From NCBI RefSeq assembly GCF_000485905.1, contig NC_022664.1, forward strand, positions 1,807,001-1,871,000: a stretch of 64,000 nt of DNA, written 5' to 3'. Source of the DNA: Spiribacter curvatus (GTDB taxonomy: Bacteria > Pseudomonadota > Gammaproteobacteria > Nitrococcales > Nitrococcaceae). The notes under the pieces are model-generated. The model searched no databases. It was not told where the DNA came from and saw only the letters and a program-made list of their open reading frames with translations. Made by a program: the position numbers and the translations under genes. Positions 8,853 through 18,985 of this stretch are shown in pieces. Position 1 is the first letter of the stretch. Each line of letters opens with the position of its first letter.

Positions 8853-11185
8853 ACGCCGGCCTCCGGCAGCTCGGCCTCGCCGGCCCCGGTGGCGCAGTCC
8901 ACCGCCGGATGACCCGGCACCGCCAGCCGGATCCAGGCCGGTCCCGCGCGGTCGCCGTCGATGGTCCAGCGGACCCGATGCCCGCCCGCGTCCAGCGGCT
9001 CGAAGCGCAGGCTCACCGCGCCGAAGACCGTGGGGGTGGGGCCAAAGCCAAAGCCGGTGCGTGCCGCCAGCCAGCGCGGCTGGACACCGGCACCGATCAC
9101 CAGCCCGTCATCCTCCTCGCGGCAGAAGGCGTTGCGCAGCATCGACACCCACTCGGCCGCCGCCCAGACATGCTGGCCATCCCCCATGCAGCCGCCATCG
9201 GTGCGCGGGTGGATCGCCTCGGGCCACTGGCCGGTGGGACTGGCGAGCCGCGCCACCGCATCCATCAGCGCCAGGCCATCGGCATCCCCGGCCCGGAGCA
9301 GCACCTGGGCGAGATGGAGGGTGAGATAGGCGTTGACACCGGAGTGGATCATCTCCTGGAAAAAACCGCCGTTGACTCGATGCGCGTCCAGCAGGTAGCG
9401 AACCGTGCCCAGCAGACGCTCATCGTCGCCGGCCAGGGTCTGCAGCGGGAAGCCCGCGGCGATCGAGCCGATCGCCCCGGCATCCATGCGCCGCCGTGGC
9501 GAGGCCGGCATCATGACAGCACCGAGCCGCTTGCGATCGGCGGCGTAGGCCCGCTCGAGGCTGGCACCGAGATCATCCGCCTCGGCATCGATCCATTCGG
9601 CGAGCGCCGCCGCCCCTTCGGTGCGCATCAGCGCCGCGGCGGCGCGTAGCCCACCATAGGCCCATTGATCGTCCCAGTAGTAATAGTCATTGGGCCCCAG
9701 GTGCTCGGCGCTGAACCCCGCCGGCAGCAGTCCCGCCTCGGGCCGGTCGCTGTCCGTGGGCAGGCGCTTGCGCGCCACCCACTGAACGCCGCGCCGGATG
9801 ACCCGCTGCCACTCGGCGCGATCCGCGCCGGGCGGCCACTCGCCGGTCAGCGCGTAGTGGCGGGCGATGATCCACAACGCCTGACCGTTGGAGTCCCACT
9901 CACCTTCCTGGCTGTGGAAATAGCCGGTGGCAAGCGTCTGGCGGCCGGGGAATCGCGCCAGCGCCCGACGGCCGCGCTCGATCAACCCGGCGTTGAACAG
10001 CCCATGGATGATGAACGCGGCATCGCGGAACCAGAACCGCTTGTAGGTATAGGGGCCGGGGTAGATGTCCTCCACCGAGTGCATCAGCAGCGTGCGCAGC
10101 GCCGTGTCGTAGAGGCGCTGATAGTCGCTGTCGGGCACATCCAGCCGCGCCGCCGGCGCCAGCGCCTCTGCCCATGAGGCCGGCGGCGGTGGCTCGGTCG
10201 CCGCCGGCAGCGGCACGGACAGCGTCACGGTGCGGGATTCGCCGGGGGCGAGGTCGAACTGCGCCGCGGCGGTGATCAGCCCGGTGTCGCAGTCGTTGCG
10301 ATGGGCGGTGACCGCCTCGCCCGGGGCGGACAGCTGATTGGCGACATCGCCGTGCTCGTAATCCGACTGGTCGATGCGATCGGGGCGGGTGTCGAAATCC
10401 AGCGCGGCGGGGTGGACGACATGCTGCTCGTCATACATCCGCCAGTGCCAGGCCGGCGTGCCATCGTTCCCGCCGGGCATTTGATCAAGCCGGTGGATGA
10501 AGCTGATGCCCTCGGGATTGTAGGGCCGCAGGGCCACCGCCAGCCGGCCGCCCGCCGGCGCGGTGGCGGTGTAGCGGCACTGGAGCTGATGGCCATGACC
10601 GCTGTTGACCACCCGGGCGCGGCTCGCGAGCCGCAGGCCATCCGCCTCGGCCTCGGTCACCACGCAGAGATCATCGGCCGGGTTCTCGAGGCGCTGCTCG
10701 AGCGTCGCCAGCCGCGAGGGGATCAACGAGGCTCCATCATCACCAAGCACCCAGGCATCCACCGACGCACTGTCGGTGAGCGGTGTCACCAGTCCGCGCG
10801 GATCGACGATCGGCAGCGACGCGCAGTCGGGCCGGCCCACCGCGGTCCAGTTGCGGTGGGTCAGGTTGACATGGGTGATGCTGAACGCCCGCGGCAGGAA
10901 GGCCGGGCTTTCGGGATCGAACTGCTGCTCGATCCAGTAGGGCCAGATCCAGTCGAGGTTGTGCTGGATGACGCGGGTGTTGATCAACCCCCGGGCATGG
11001 AAGATCATGCCGGCGCGTAGCAGCTCGATGGGCTCGGCCACTTCCGAGGGCTGGCCGAACCGGCGCAGTCGCGCCATGAACGCGAGCGGGTCCATAAAGC
11101 CCTGGGAGCGGGCCGCCCGGCGGACCATCCAGCGCCAGGGCAGCCAGCGCATTATTGCCATCCATCGCATCGTTAGATGCCCCAT
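8849..11185 (-). CDS. six-hairpin glycosidase-like protein
   Basis: A 778-residue protein with an N-terminal beta-rich region and a C-terminal helical barrel region of the six-hairpin glycosidase type. Recognisable stretches are YTYKRFWFRDAAFIIHGLFNAGL, GEWDSNGQALWIIARHYAL, NDYYYWDDQWAYGGLRAA and GQHVWAAAEWVSML. The RFWFRD and WDSNGQ parts resemble glucoamylase or debranching-type alpha-glycoside hydrolases. No signal peptide is clear. Several in-frame Met codons near the N-terminus (11185, 11170, 11158, 11149) leave the start uncertain. Pairing with a GT4 transferase suggests a matched synthesis and trimming couple. The substrate is unknown. Confidence 0.7.
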   Translation of the reverse strand: MGHLTMRWMAIMRWLPWRWMVRRAARSQGFMDPLAFMARLRRFGQPSEVAEPIELLRAGMIFHARGLINTRVIQHNLDWIWPYWIEQQFDPESPAFLPRAFSITHVNLTHRNWTAVGRPDCASLPIVDPRGLVTPLTDSASVDAWVLGDDGASLIPSRLATLEQRLENPADDLCVVTEAEADGLRLASRARVVNSGHGHQLQCRYTATAPAGGRLAVALRPYNPEGISFIHRLDQMPGGNDGTPAWHWRMYDEQHVVHPAALDFDTRPDRIDQSDYEHGDVANQLSAPGEAVTAHRNDCDTGLITAAAQFDLAPGESRTVTLSVPLPAATEPPPPASWAEALAPAARLDVPDSDYQRLYDTALRTLLMHSVEDIYPGPYTYKRFWFRDAAFIIHGLFNAGLIERGRRALARFPGRQTLATGYFHSQEGEWDSNGQALWIIARHYALTGEWPPGADRAEWQRVIRRGVQWVARKRLPTDSDRPEAGLLPAGFSAEHLGPNDYYYWDDQWAYGGLRAAAALMRTEGAAALAEWIDAEADDLGASLERAYAADRKRLGAVMMPASPRRRMDAGAIGSIAAGFPLQTLAGDDERLLGTVRYLLDAHRVNGGFFQEMIHSGVNAYLTLHLAQVLLRAGDADGLALMDAVARLASPTGQWPEAIHPRTDGGCMGDGQHVWAAAEWVSMLRNAFCREEDDGLVIGAGVQPRWLAARTGFGFGPTPTVFGAVSLRFEPLDAGGHRVRWTIDGDRAGPAWIRLAVPGHPAVDCATGAGEAELPEAGV

Positions 11186-11214
11186 TGGTCGAATTTCTGA
11201 AACAACTGTGTAAA
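11185..11214 (+). promoter_or_regulatory. predicted sigma70 promoter for folE
   Basis: TTGGTC at 11185-11190 and TGTAAA at 11209-11214 are separated by 18 bases in the divergent region between the glycosidase gene and folE. The surrounding sequence is more AT-rich than the coding regions. This is a pattern match only. Confidence 0.35.
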
Positions 11215-11269
11215 AGTTCTGTCCGACCTGCCGTACGCCACCCCCTATCTTTCAATCGAACGGAGATCG

Positions 11270-11836
11270 ATGATGAATCCGGATCTGGACCATCATTTCG
11301 AGCAGATCATCACGGGCCTGGGTGAAGACACCCGCCGCGGTGGCCTCGAGAAAACCCCCTATCGTGCCGCCCGGGCGATGGAATACCTCACCCAGGGCTA
11401 TCACCAGTCGCTCGACGAGCTGGTCAATGGCGCGATGTTCGAATCGGACAATGACGAAATGGTCATTGTTCGTGATGTCGAATTCTACTCGCTCTGCGAG
11501 CATCACGTCCTGCCATTCTTCGGCCATGCCCAGGTGGGCTACATCCCCGATGGCCGGGTGATCGGGCTCTCGAAGATCGCGCGCATCGTCGATATGTACG
11601 CCCGGCGCCTGCAGATCCAGGAGAACCTCGCCCGCGAAGTGGCCGAGGCGATCCAGCATGTCACTCAGGCCCGCGGCGTCGCCGTGCAGATGGATGCCCA
11701 GCATATGTGCATGATGATGCGGGGCGTGAGCAAGCAGAACGCCGAGATGAGCTCATCGGTGATGCTCGGGACCTTCCGTGAGTCGGTATCGGCCCGCAAC
11801 GAATTCCTCCAGCTCATCCGCCGGCGGCCGGCATGA
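11270..11836 (+). CDS. folE: GTP cyclohydrolase I
   Basis: Converts GTP to dihydroneopterin triphosphate, the entry to folate and pterin synthesis. The 188 residues include the zinc ligands C76, H79 and C147 in the contexts [12 protein letters not shown] and QHMCMMMRG, plus [21 protein letters not shown] and TSSVMLG-type C-terminal motifs (here [10 protein letters not shown]). A GGAG ribosome binding site lies 6 bases before the ATGATG start. The gene overlaps folX by 4 bases, so the pair forms one operon. Confidence 0.97.
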   Translation: MMNPDLDHHFEQIITGLGEDTRRGGLEKTPYRAARAMEYLTQGYHQSLDELVNGAMFESDNDEMVIVRDVEFYSLCEHHVLPFFGHAQVGYIPDGRVIGLSKIARIVDMYARRLQIQENLAREVAEAIQHVTQARGVAVQMDAQHMCMMMRGVSKQNAEMSSSVMLGTFRESVSARNEFLQLIRRRPA

Positions 11837-12213
11837 GTGGGGCCAGCGTGCAACGCCCGCTGTCGCGCATCCGCGTCAAGGACCTGCGCCTGCGCACCTT
11901 CGTCGGATTCAACGACGAGGAACAGCGCAAGCGCCAGGACGTGGTCGTCAACATCCACATCGACTACGACGCCCTGTCCGCCGCCCGGGGTGACGAGGTC
12001 GACGAGGCGCTGGATTACAAGACCATCACCAAGCAGGTCATCGCCCATGTCGAGGACAATCGCTTTCTGCTGCTCGAAAAGCTGGTCAACGACCTGGTCG
12101 AGCTGGTGATGGCCCACACGGCGGTGCGGCACACCGAGGTGGAGGTCGATAAACCCCACGCCCTGCGCTTTGCCGACTCGGTGTCACTCACCATGGCCGC
12201 GAGCCGCGACTAG
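11833..12213 (+). CDS. folX: dihydroneopterin triphosphate 2'-epimerase, FolX type
   Basis: A 126-residue member of the FolB/FolX fold. [43 protein letters not shown] and [18 protein letters not shown] match E. coli FolX more closely than FolB, so I call the epimerase rather than dihydroneopterin aldolase. In E. coli FolX leads with FolM to tetrahydromonapterin. Direct coupling to folE (ATGA overlap) supports a dedicated pterin branch. FolB activity cannot be excluded. Confidence 0.88.
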   Translation: MSGASVQRPLSRIRVKDLRLRTFVGFNDEEQRKRQDVVVNIHIDYDALSAARGDEVDEALDYKTITKQVIAHVEDNRFLLLEKLVNDLVELVMAHTAVRHTEVEVDKPHALRFADSVSLTMAASRD

Positions 12214-12237
12214 CGGCCGGGTCCGGCAGCGGCGACC

Positions 12238-12888
12238 GTGACCCTCTCCGCCTGGCTGGCCCTGGTCGCCGTCTGCGTGCTCGGTGCCATGTCGCCGGGT
12301 CCCAGTCTGGCGCTGGTGGTGCGCAGCACCATCAACCGCGGCCGCGGTGCGGGACTGATCACCGCCCTCAGTCACGGCCTGGGGGTCGGGGTCTATGCCC
12401 TGGCAACGGCGCTGGGGCTGGCCGCGGTCATTGCCACCCAGCAGCCGTTATTCACCGCGATCACGCTGGCCGGCGCCGCCTATCTGCTCTGGCTTGGTGC
12501 CAGCGCCATGCAGGCAACGCACTCAGGTGCTGCCGGGGCGTCTGAGGCGCCTGCCGGCCCGGCCGGGGCCGCCCATGGCGGCACGCCCGGCGGTCTGGCG
12601 GCGGCGCGTGACGGCCTCGCCATGGCGCTGCTCAACCCAAAGATCGCGGTGTTCTTCGTGGCGCTTTTCAGTCAGTTCGTCTCCACCGATGCCAATGGCT
12701 GGACGGTGGCGGTCCTTGCCGGCACGGCGACCACGGTGGATGCCGGCTGGTATGCGCTTGTCGCCATGGGCCTGTCGGCCAGCGGCGGCGCGGCCTGGCT
12801 GCGCCGCCACCGGGTCTGGATCGAGCGCCTCACCGGTGCGGTACTGGTGTTTCTCGCCCTCAGCACCGCCGCCACGGTGATCCGATGA
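12238..12888 (+). CDS. LysE family translocator
   Basis: A 216-residue inner-membrane protein with about six hydrophobic segments, probably exporting an amino acid or related small metabolite (LysE/RhtB superfamily). The family signature MSPGPSLALVVRSTINRGRGAGLITALSHGLG follows the first helix (residues about 17-48), and LLNPKIAVFFVALFSQF lies mid-protein. A Gly/Ala-rich linker of about 25 residues (near 98-122) is longer than usual. The start codon is GTG at 12238, 25 bases after folX, so it probably shares the folE-folX transcript. Confidence 0.88.
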   Translation: MTLSAWLALVAVCVLGAMSPGPSLALVVRSTINRGRGAGLITALSHGLGVGVYALATALGLAAVIATQQPLFTAITLAGAAYLLWLGASAMQATHSGAAGASEAPAGPAGAAHGGTPGGLAAARDGLAMALLNPKIAVFFVALFSQFVSTDANGWTVAVLAGTATTVDAGWYALVAMGLSASGGAAWLRRHRVWIERLTGAVLVFLALSTAATVIR

Positions 12889-12905
12889 GCGCGCCCGCGC
12901 GACGC

Positions 12906-13751
12906 TCAGTGCGAGAGCATGACCGGCAACGTCATCTCAGAGAGGATGCGCCGGGTCGTACCGCCCATCACCATCTCGCGAAAGCGCGAACGCCCGTAGG
13001 CGCCCATCACCAGCAGATCGGCATCGGCATCCGCCGCGGCCGAGAGCAGCGCATCCGCCACGGGGATGTCGACACTGCCCTGATGGGTCGCGGTGACGCG
13101 GATGTCGTGGCGCGCCAGATAGGCGGCGATATCCGCGCCGGGCAGATCGCCATGGCGGCCAGCGCGCCCGCTCGACTCGGTACCGATCACCGCGACCTGG
13201 ACCTCGTCGGCCCGACGCAGCAACGGCAGGGCATCCCCCACCGCCCGGGCGGACTCCCGACCACCATCCCAGGCGATGATCACGCGGTGACCGATCGCCC
13301 GGCGCTTCCACGCGTAGGGGATCGCCAGCACCGGCCGGCCGGCGAGCACCGCCGCCTGCCCGGGCAGATCCGAGGGCACCAGATCGGCGGGCCGGTCGGG
13401 GTCGATCTGCCCGACCACCAGCAGATCGGCGTAGCGGGCCTGCTGGGCGATGACATCCAGCGTGCTGCGATCGACCCGCAGATCCTCCACCGAGCGCCAT
13501 TCGGTGCTGAGGGCATAGTGCGACACCCCGTCACGGAAGACCGTCTCGAGCCCGGCGTTGCGCACCTGCCAGGCCTCGCGGTAACGATCCAGCGCCTCCG
13601 GTGGCAGGTATTCGGCGTGGGCGGCCAGCGGCTCGGCCACCGCGAGCCCGGTGAGATGGGCCTCGTGAGCGGTGGCCAGATCGGCCGCGGCGGCGACGTG
13701 ATCGGCCTCGTGACCGTCCTTGTGCAGATAAAGCAGGACTGAGCGAGCCAT
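12906..13751 (-). CDS. universal stress protein with two UspA domains
   Basis: A 281-residue cytosolic protein containing two tandem Usp folds. The N-terminal copy begins MARSVLLYLHKDGHEADHVAAAADLA, and the C-terminal copy ends with LLVMGAYGRSRFREMVMGGTTRRILSEMTLPVMLSH, which carries the G2xG9G(S/T) type nucleotide-binding pattern. Such proteins are induced by stress and often bind ATP. A strong AGAGGAGAGG ribosome binding site precedes the ATG at 13751. It converges on lysE and diverges from the RND operon. Confidence 0.9.
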   Translation of the reverse strand: MARSVLLYLHKDGHEADHVAAAADLATAHEAHLTGLAVAEPLAAHAEYLPPEALDRYREAWQVRNAGLETVFRDGVSHYALSTEWRSVEDLRVDRSTLDVIAQQARYADLLVVGQIDPDRPADLVPSDLPGQAAVLAGRPVLAIPYAWKRRAIGHRVIIAWDGGRESARAVGDALPLLRRADEVQVAVIGTESSGRAGRHGDLPGADIAAYLARHDIRVTATHQGSVDIPVADALLSAAADADADLLVMGAYGRSRFREMVMGGTTRRILSEMTLPVMLSH

Positions 13752-13820
13752 GATCCCTCTCCTCTGTGAGTGTCGCTGCTACACTAACAACTTTATCCTC
13801 AATGGACTGTCAGGCAGGTT

Positions 13821-14921
13821 ATGAGAGTATTCATTCGTTTGCTGATCGCCCTGCTCCTGCTGGGCGGCATTTTCGGTGGCATCTTCGGCTACAAGTATTT
13901 CGTGCAGATGCAGGGCGGCGGCCCGGGCGGCGGACAACGACCGGTCAATATCACCGCCACGGCGGTGGCGACCGAACAGTGGCAGGGCGAGCGCAGCAGC
14001 GTTGGCGGCCTGACCGCCGTGGATAAGGTCGCGGTCAGCACCGAGGTCGCCGGCACCATCGACACCATCGACTTCGACTCGGGCGACCCGGTCGCACAGG
14101 GTGACCGGCTGGTGCGCCTCGACACCGATGTCGACGAGGCCCAGCTCCGCGGGCTGGAGACCGAAGCGGAACTGGCGCGCATCGAGTTCAACCGCGCCGA
14201 GGATCTGCTCCCCCAGCGGGCGATCTCGCAGTCCGAGTTCGACGAGGCGCGGGCCCGGCTCGACAGCGCCAACGCCGCGGTGAACACCCAGCAGGAGCGG
14301 CTTGCGCAGAAGACCATCCGCGCGCCCTTCCAGGGCGTGCTCGGCATCCGCCGGGTGAGTGTCGGTCAGTATCTCTCGCCGGGCAGCGACATCGTCGAGC
14401 TCCAGCGCCTGGACCCGATCTACGCCGATTTCAGCCTCCCCGAGCGCTTCCTCACCGATATCGAATCCGGTCAGGCCATCGAGGTGGACACCAGCGCCTT
14501 CGAGGAGACCTTCGAGGGCACGATCACCGCCATCGACAGCGCCATCAGTGAGGCAACGCGGGCGGTATCGATCCGCGCCACGCTGGATAATCCGGACGGC
14601 CGTCTGCGCCCGGGCATGTTCGCCGAGGTGACGGTGCTTGAGCCGATGGAGCGCTCGGTGATCACCATTCCGCGCACGGCGGTGAGCTTCAACACCTACG
14701 GCGATTTCGTGCTGCGCATCAACGAGACCGACGATGGCCTGGTCTCCGAGCGGGTGCAGATCGAGACCGGTGAGGTCCGCGACGGCCGGGTCGAGGTCAC
14801 CAATGGCCTCGACGAGGGCGAGCGCGTGGTGGCCGCCGGTCTGGTGAAAGTCCGCCCCGGTCAGCCCGTCACCATCGACGAGACCATGCGCCTCGAGCCT
14901 TCTGAGGTGAGCGGGCGATGA
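13821..14921 (+). CDS. RND efflux periplasmic adaptor subunit
   Basis: A 366-residue membrane fusion protein with one N-terminal membrane segment (residues about 4-24), a Gly-rich stretch, a first lipoyl half (VAGTIDTIDFDSGDPVAQGDRLVRLD), an alpha hairpin, and a second half (IRAPFQGVLGIRRVSVGQYLSPG) with the L-x-x-L-D-P-I-Y-A-D-F turn typical of MexA/AcrA-like adaptors. The ATG overlaps nothing upstream, and the stop overlaps the permease start as ATGA. It assembles the pump with the permease and an unlinked outer-membrane channel. Confidence 0.93.
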   Translation: MRVFIRLLIALLLLGGIFGGIFGYKYFVQMQGGGPGGGQRPVNITATAVATEQWQGERSSVGGLTAVDKVAVSTEVAGTIDTIDFDSGDPVAQGDRLVRLDTDVDEAQLRGLETEAELARIEFNRAEDLLPQRAISQSEFDEARARLDSANAAVNTQQERLAQKTIRAPFQGVLGIRRVSVGQYLSPGSDIVELQRLDPIYADFSLPERFLTDIESGQAIEVDTSAFEETFEGTITAIDSAISEATRAVSIRATLDNPDGRLRPGMFAEVTVLEPMERSVITIPRTAVSFNTYGDFVLRINETDDGLVSERVQIETGEVRDGRVEVTNGLDEGERVVAAGLVKVRPGQPVTIDETMRLEPSEVSGR

Positions 14922-17900
14922 AATTCACCGACATCTTCATCCACCGGCCGGTGCTGGCGACGGTGATCAGTCTGCTGATCCTGCTCGCCGGCGTGCGCTC
15001 GCTGGATCTGCTCGAGGTCCGCCAGTATCCCTCCACCGAGAACACCGTGGTGACCGTCACCACCACCTTCCCGGGCGCGGACAGCGAGCTGGTGCAGGGC
15101 TTCATCACCCAGCCGCTGCAGCAGGCCATCGCCGAGGCCAACGGCATCGACTACATCACCTCCGAGAGCCGTCAGGGCCAGTCCACCATCGAGGTGAACA
15201 TGGCGCTCAACTATGACGCCAACGATGCCGTCTCGGAGATCCAGGCCAAGGTGGGCAGCCAGCGCAACGTGCTGCCCGACGCCGCCCAGGACCCGGTCAT
15301 CGAGTCGAGCACCGGCGATCAGACCGCGCTCATGTACCTGGCGATCTACAGCGAGTCGGTGAAGGTCCCGGAGATCACCGATTTCGTGAACCGCGTCATC
15401 CAGCCCCAGGTCCAGGCCCTGGAGGGCGTGTCCAAGGCGCGGGTGTTCGGGCGCTCGCCGGCGATGCGCATCTGGCTGGACCCAGAGCGGATGGCCGCGC
15501 TAAACGTCACCGCGAGCGAGGTCCGCGACGTCCTGCGCGCCAACAACTACCAGGCGGGCATTGGCAACACCAAGGGCCCCTACACCCGCATCAACCTGTC
15601 GGTGACCACCGACGTGAGCGACCCCGATGCCTTCCAGCGGCTGGTGATCCGCGAGCAGAACGGTACCGTGGTGCGGCTCGAGGATGTCGCCTCGACCAAC
15701 TTCGGCTCCGAGACCTACGCCTCGGCGGCCTGGTACAAGGGCCAGCCCTCGGTGTTCATCGCCGTCGAGCAGGCCCCCGGCGCCAACCCGCTGGATGTGG
15801 CCGGTGCCGTGCGCGAGCAACTGCCCAACCTGCGCGATCAGCTCCCGGACGACGTCCAGCTCGCCCTGCCCTATGACGCCAGTGAGTTCATCGAGGACTC
15901 CATCAACGAGGTCTTCAAGACCATCGCCGAGGCGGTGCTGATCGTGCTGGTGGTGATCTTCCTGACCATCGGCTCGATCCGCGCGGCCATCGTGCCCTCG
16001 CTGGCCGTGCCGCTGTCACTGGTGGGCGCGGCGACGGTCATGATCGCGCTCGGTTACTCCATCAACCTCCTCACCCTGCTCTCGATGGTGCTCGCCATCG
16101 GTCTGGTGGTCGACGACGCCATCATCGTGGTGGAGAACATCCACCGCCATATCGAGGAGGGCTATTCCAACATCGACGCCGCCCTGATGGGCGCCCGTGA
16201 GCTGGCCGTGCCCATTATCGCCATGACCACGACGCTGCTCGCGGTCTATGCCCCGATCGGGTTCATGGGCGGTCTGGTGGGGACGCTGTTCACCGAGTTC
16301 GCCTTCACCCTGGCCGGTGCGGTGCTCATCTCCGGGATCGTGGCGCTGACCTTCTCGCCCATGATCTCCGCGGCGGTGCTCAAGCCGGGCGGCAATCCGG
16401 GGCGCTTCGAGGCCTTTGTCGAGCGGGCGTTCAACGGCCTGTCGGCGGCCTATAAGCGCAGCCTCCACAGCCTGCTGGACACCAAGAGCGTGCTGATCCT
16501 GTTTGGCGTGGTCGTGCTCGGCTCGAACTACTTCATGTTCACCATGAGCCAGAACGAGCTCGCCCCCACCGAGGATCAGAGCATTCTGTTCTTCCAGGGC
16601 ACCGCGCCGCGGACGGCGACGTTCGATTATCTCTCCGAGTTCGCCGAGCGCTATCAGACCGCGGCGGAGAGCATCGATGAGTACAGCGAGTCGTTCATGA
16701 TCCTCGGCGGGCTGTCGCCGGATACCGTATTCGGCGGGTTCAAGATGGTGCCCACCGGCGAGCGCGAACGCAGCCAGACCGAGGTGCAGCAGGAGGTCAA
16801 CGCCAAGTTCACGCCCAACCCCGGGCTTGATACGGCGGTGTTCCCGCGGCCGAGTCTGCCCGGATCCGGCGGCGGCCTACCGGTGCAGTTCGTGCTCACC
16901 ACCTCGGCGAGCTATGAGGCCCTCGACAGCGTCGCGGACGATTTCATCGGCCAGGCCATGGGCAGCGGCAACTTCCTGTTCCTGAATAAATCCGTGGAGT
17001 TCGACCGCCCACTGACCACCGTCAACGTCGATCGCGACAAGGCGGCGGACATGGGCATCAGCATGGCGGACCTGGGGAGCAGTCTGTCAGGGATGCTGGG
17101 CGGCGGTTACGTCAACCGCTTCAACCTCGATGGCCGCAGCTACAAGGTCATCCCGCAGGTCGATCGCCCGTTCCGGGCCGATGCCTCGATGCTCGAGGAC
17201 TACTACATCGAGACGCCCCAGGGCGAGTCGGTGCCACTCTCGAGTCTGGTGACGCTGGAAGACTCGGTGGTGCCGAGCTCACGCAACCAGTTCCAGCAGC
17301 TCAATTCGGTGACGCTCGAGGGGATCCCGGCACCGGGTGTGCCGCTGGGGGATGCGCTGAACTATCTCGAGACCACCGCCGGTCAGATCCTGCCGGCGAG
17401 CTATAACATCGACTACACCGGTCAGTCGCGGCAGTTCGCCGGTCAGGGCGGGGCGCTGGTGCTGACCTTCTTCCTGTCGATCCTGGTGATCTATCTGGTG
17501 CTCGCCGCGCAGTTCGAGAGCTGGCGTGATCCGGCGATCATCCTGGTCTCGGTGCCACTGAGCATCGCCGGGGCGCTGGCGTTCATCACCCTCGGGTTCG
17601 CGACGGTGAACATCTACACCCAGGTAGGGCTGATCACGCTGATCGGCGTGGTGGCCAAAAACGGCATCCTGATCGTCGAGTTCGCCAATAACCTGCAGAT
17701 CAATAAGGGACTGGGCAAGCGTGACGCGGTCGAGGAGGCCGCCGCCATCCGCCTGCGGCCGATCATTATGACCTCGCTGGCGCTGATCATGGCCATGGTG
17801 CCGCTGCTCATCGCCACCGGTCCGGGCGCGGTGAGCCGCTTCCACATCGGCCTGACCGTCGCCACGGGGCTTGGCATCGGCACGGTCTTTACGCTGTTCG

Positions 17901-17971
17901 TGCTGCCCGCGTTCTATCTGCTGCTGGCGCGGGACCATAACGCCAGCCCGTCGGAGGCGGCAGCGGCCTGA
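14918..17971 (+). CDS. RND multidrug efflux permease (HAE1-like)
   Basis: A 1017-residue proton-driven exporter. It starts [25 protein letters not shown], has the TM4 paired-Asp motif [21 protein letters not shown] that relays protons, and ends with a second membrane block including [18 protein letters not shown] and [19 protein letters not shown]. The periplasmic porter domains lie between. This is the classical hydrophobic and amphiphilic drug-efflux type, unlike the RND pump at 1058-4198, which lacks the second Asp. The stop overlaps the next ATG as TGATG. Confidence 0.95.
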   Translation: MKFTDIFIHRPVLATVISLLILLAGVRSLDLLEVRQYPSTENTVVTVTTTFPGADSELVQGFITQPLQQAIAEANGIDYITSESRQGQSTIEVNMALNYDANDAVSEIQAKVGSQRNVLPDAAQDPVIESSTGDQTALMYLAIYSESVKVPEITDFVNRVIQPQVQALEGVSKARVFGRSPAMRIWLDPERMAALNVTASEVRDVLRANNYQAGIGNTKGPYTRINLSVTTDVSDPDAFQRLVIREQNGTVVRLEDVASTNFGSETYASAAWYKGQPSVFIAVEQAPGANPLDVAGAVREQLPNLRDQLPDDVQLALPYDASEFIEDSINEVFKTIAEAVLIVLVVIFLTIGSIRAAIVPSLAVPLSLVGAATVMIALGYSINLLTLLSMVLAIGLVVDDAIIVVENIHRHIEEGYSNIDAALMGARELAVPIIAMTTTLLAVYAPIGFMGGLVGTLFTEFAFTLAGAVLISGIVALTFSPMISAAVLKPGGNPGRFEAFVERAFNGLSAAYKRSLHSLLDTKSVLILFGVVVLGSNYFMFTMSQNELAPTEDQSILFFQGTAPRTATFDYLSEFAERYQTAAESIDEYSESFMILGGLSPDTVFGGFKMVPTGERERSQTEVQQEVNAKFTPNPGLDTAVFPRPSLPGSGGGLPVQFVLTTSASYEALDSVADDFIGQAMGSGNFLFLNKSVEFDRPLTTVNVDRDKAADMGISMADLGSSLSGMLGGGYVNRFNLDGRSYKVIPQVDRPFRADASMLEDYYIETPQGESVPLSSLVTLEDSVVPSSRNQFQQLNSVTLEGIPAPGVPLGDALNYLETTAGQILPASYNIDYTGQSRQFAGQGGALVLTFFLSILVIYLVLAAQFESWRDPAIILVSVPLSIAGALAFITLGFATVNIYTQVGLITLIGVVAKNGILIVEFANNLQINKGLGKRDAVEEAAAIRLRPIIMTSLALIMAMVPLLIATGPGAVSRFHIGLTVATGLGIGTVFTLFVLPAFYLLLARDHNASPSEAAAA

Positions 17972-18985
17972 TGGCGGCGGTGACGGCCCGGGGACTGACC
18001 CGGATCTACGGCACGACGACGGTGGTGGATGGCATTGACCTGACCATCGAGGCGGGCGAGTGCTTTGCGCTGCTGGGGCCCAACGGCGCCGGCAAGACCA
18101 CCACGCTGCGCATGCTGCTGGGGCTCACACCCCCCAGCAGCGGGGGTGCCGCGGGAGCCGATCCCGCAGCGGGCCCGGGCCATGCGTGAGCGCGCCGGGA
18201 TCGTGCCGCAGTTCGACAACCTGGATCCGGACTTCAGCGTGCGCGAAAACCTCATCACCTACGGGGCCTACTACGGCGCCCGGCGCCGGGCAGTGGAGGC
18301 GCGGATGGACTCGCTGCTCGCCTTCGCCGAGCTGACCGACCGGGCCGATGACCCCATCCAGGGGCTGTCGGGGGGCATGAAGCGCCGCCTGACGCTGGCC
18401 CGGGCGCTGGTGAACGACCCGGAGCTGCTCGCCCTGGACGAGCCCAGCACCGGGCTGGACCCGCAGGCCCGCCAGCACATCTGGGAGCGCATGCACACGC
18501 TGCGCCGCCAGGGCCGCACCCTGCTGCTGACCACCCATTACATGGAAGAGGCCGAGCGGCTCTGCGACCGCGCCGCGATCATCGATCACGGCCGGATCGT
18601 CGCCTGCGACAGCCCGGCGGCGCTGATTGCCGCGCATATCGAGCCGCATGTGGTGGAGCTGCGCGGCGATCAGGCCATGCAGTGGATGGGGCGGCTGAAC
18701 AGAGCCGGTGATATCGACCCCGATGTCCGCGCGGATGTCGCGGGGCGGGTCGAGGCGCACGGCGATGGCCGCGATGGCGGTGGTGCCGTCGGCGGACGGC
18801 TGGCACCGCTGGCGGACGCCGGCTTTCGGATCGAGCCGGTGGGCGAGACGGTGCTGATCTATGGCCAGGATCGCGAGGCGTTGATCCAGCGCATCGAGGC
18901 ACTGATCGGGCCGGGGTATCTCTACCGGCCGGCAAGCCTTGAGGATGTCTTTCTGCGCCTGACCGGACGGGAGCTCCGCGACTGA
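17971..18985 (+). pseudogene. NodI/Dnr-type ABC exporter ATPase, frameshifted
   Basis: One ATPase is split over two frames. Frame one (17971 to about 18147) holds the start and Walker A ([16 protein letters not shown]). Frame two (from about 18146) carries [23 protein letters not shown], the signature LSGGMKRRLTLA, Walker B LLALDEPSTGLDPQ and the H-loop LLLTTHYMEEAERL. NodI-like proteins have about six residues between the SSG and the GEP-type turn; here about 10 of the expected 18 bases remain, which fits an 8-base loss. The break lies at the hairpin 18128-18148. Either the gene is inactive, the assembly is wrong, or the frame is bypassed. The downstream permease is intact. Confidence 0.82.
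18128..18148. repeat. inverted repeat at the ABC ATPase frameshift
   Basis: CACCCCC at 18128-18134 and GGGGGTG at 18142-18148 form a 7-base perfect stem with the loop CAGCAGC. The frame change of the ATPase falls on the right arm. Such GC hairpins provoke replication slippage and also sequencing compressions. Confidence 0.85.

Noticed and set aside
18065-18145. Separate start for the second half of the ABC ATPase
   Set aside because: The codons before about 18146 are the Walker A region read in the wrong frame; the two halves are one broken gene.
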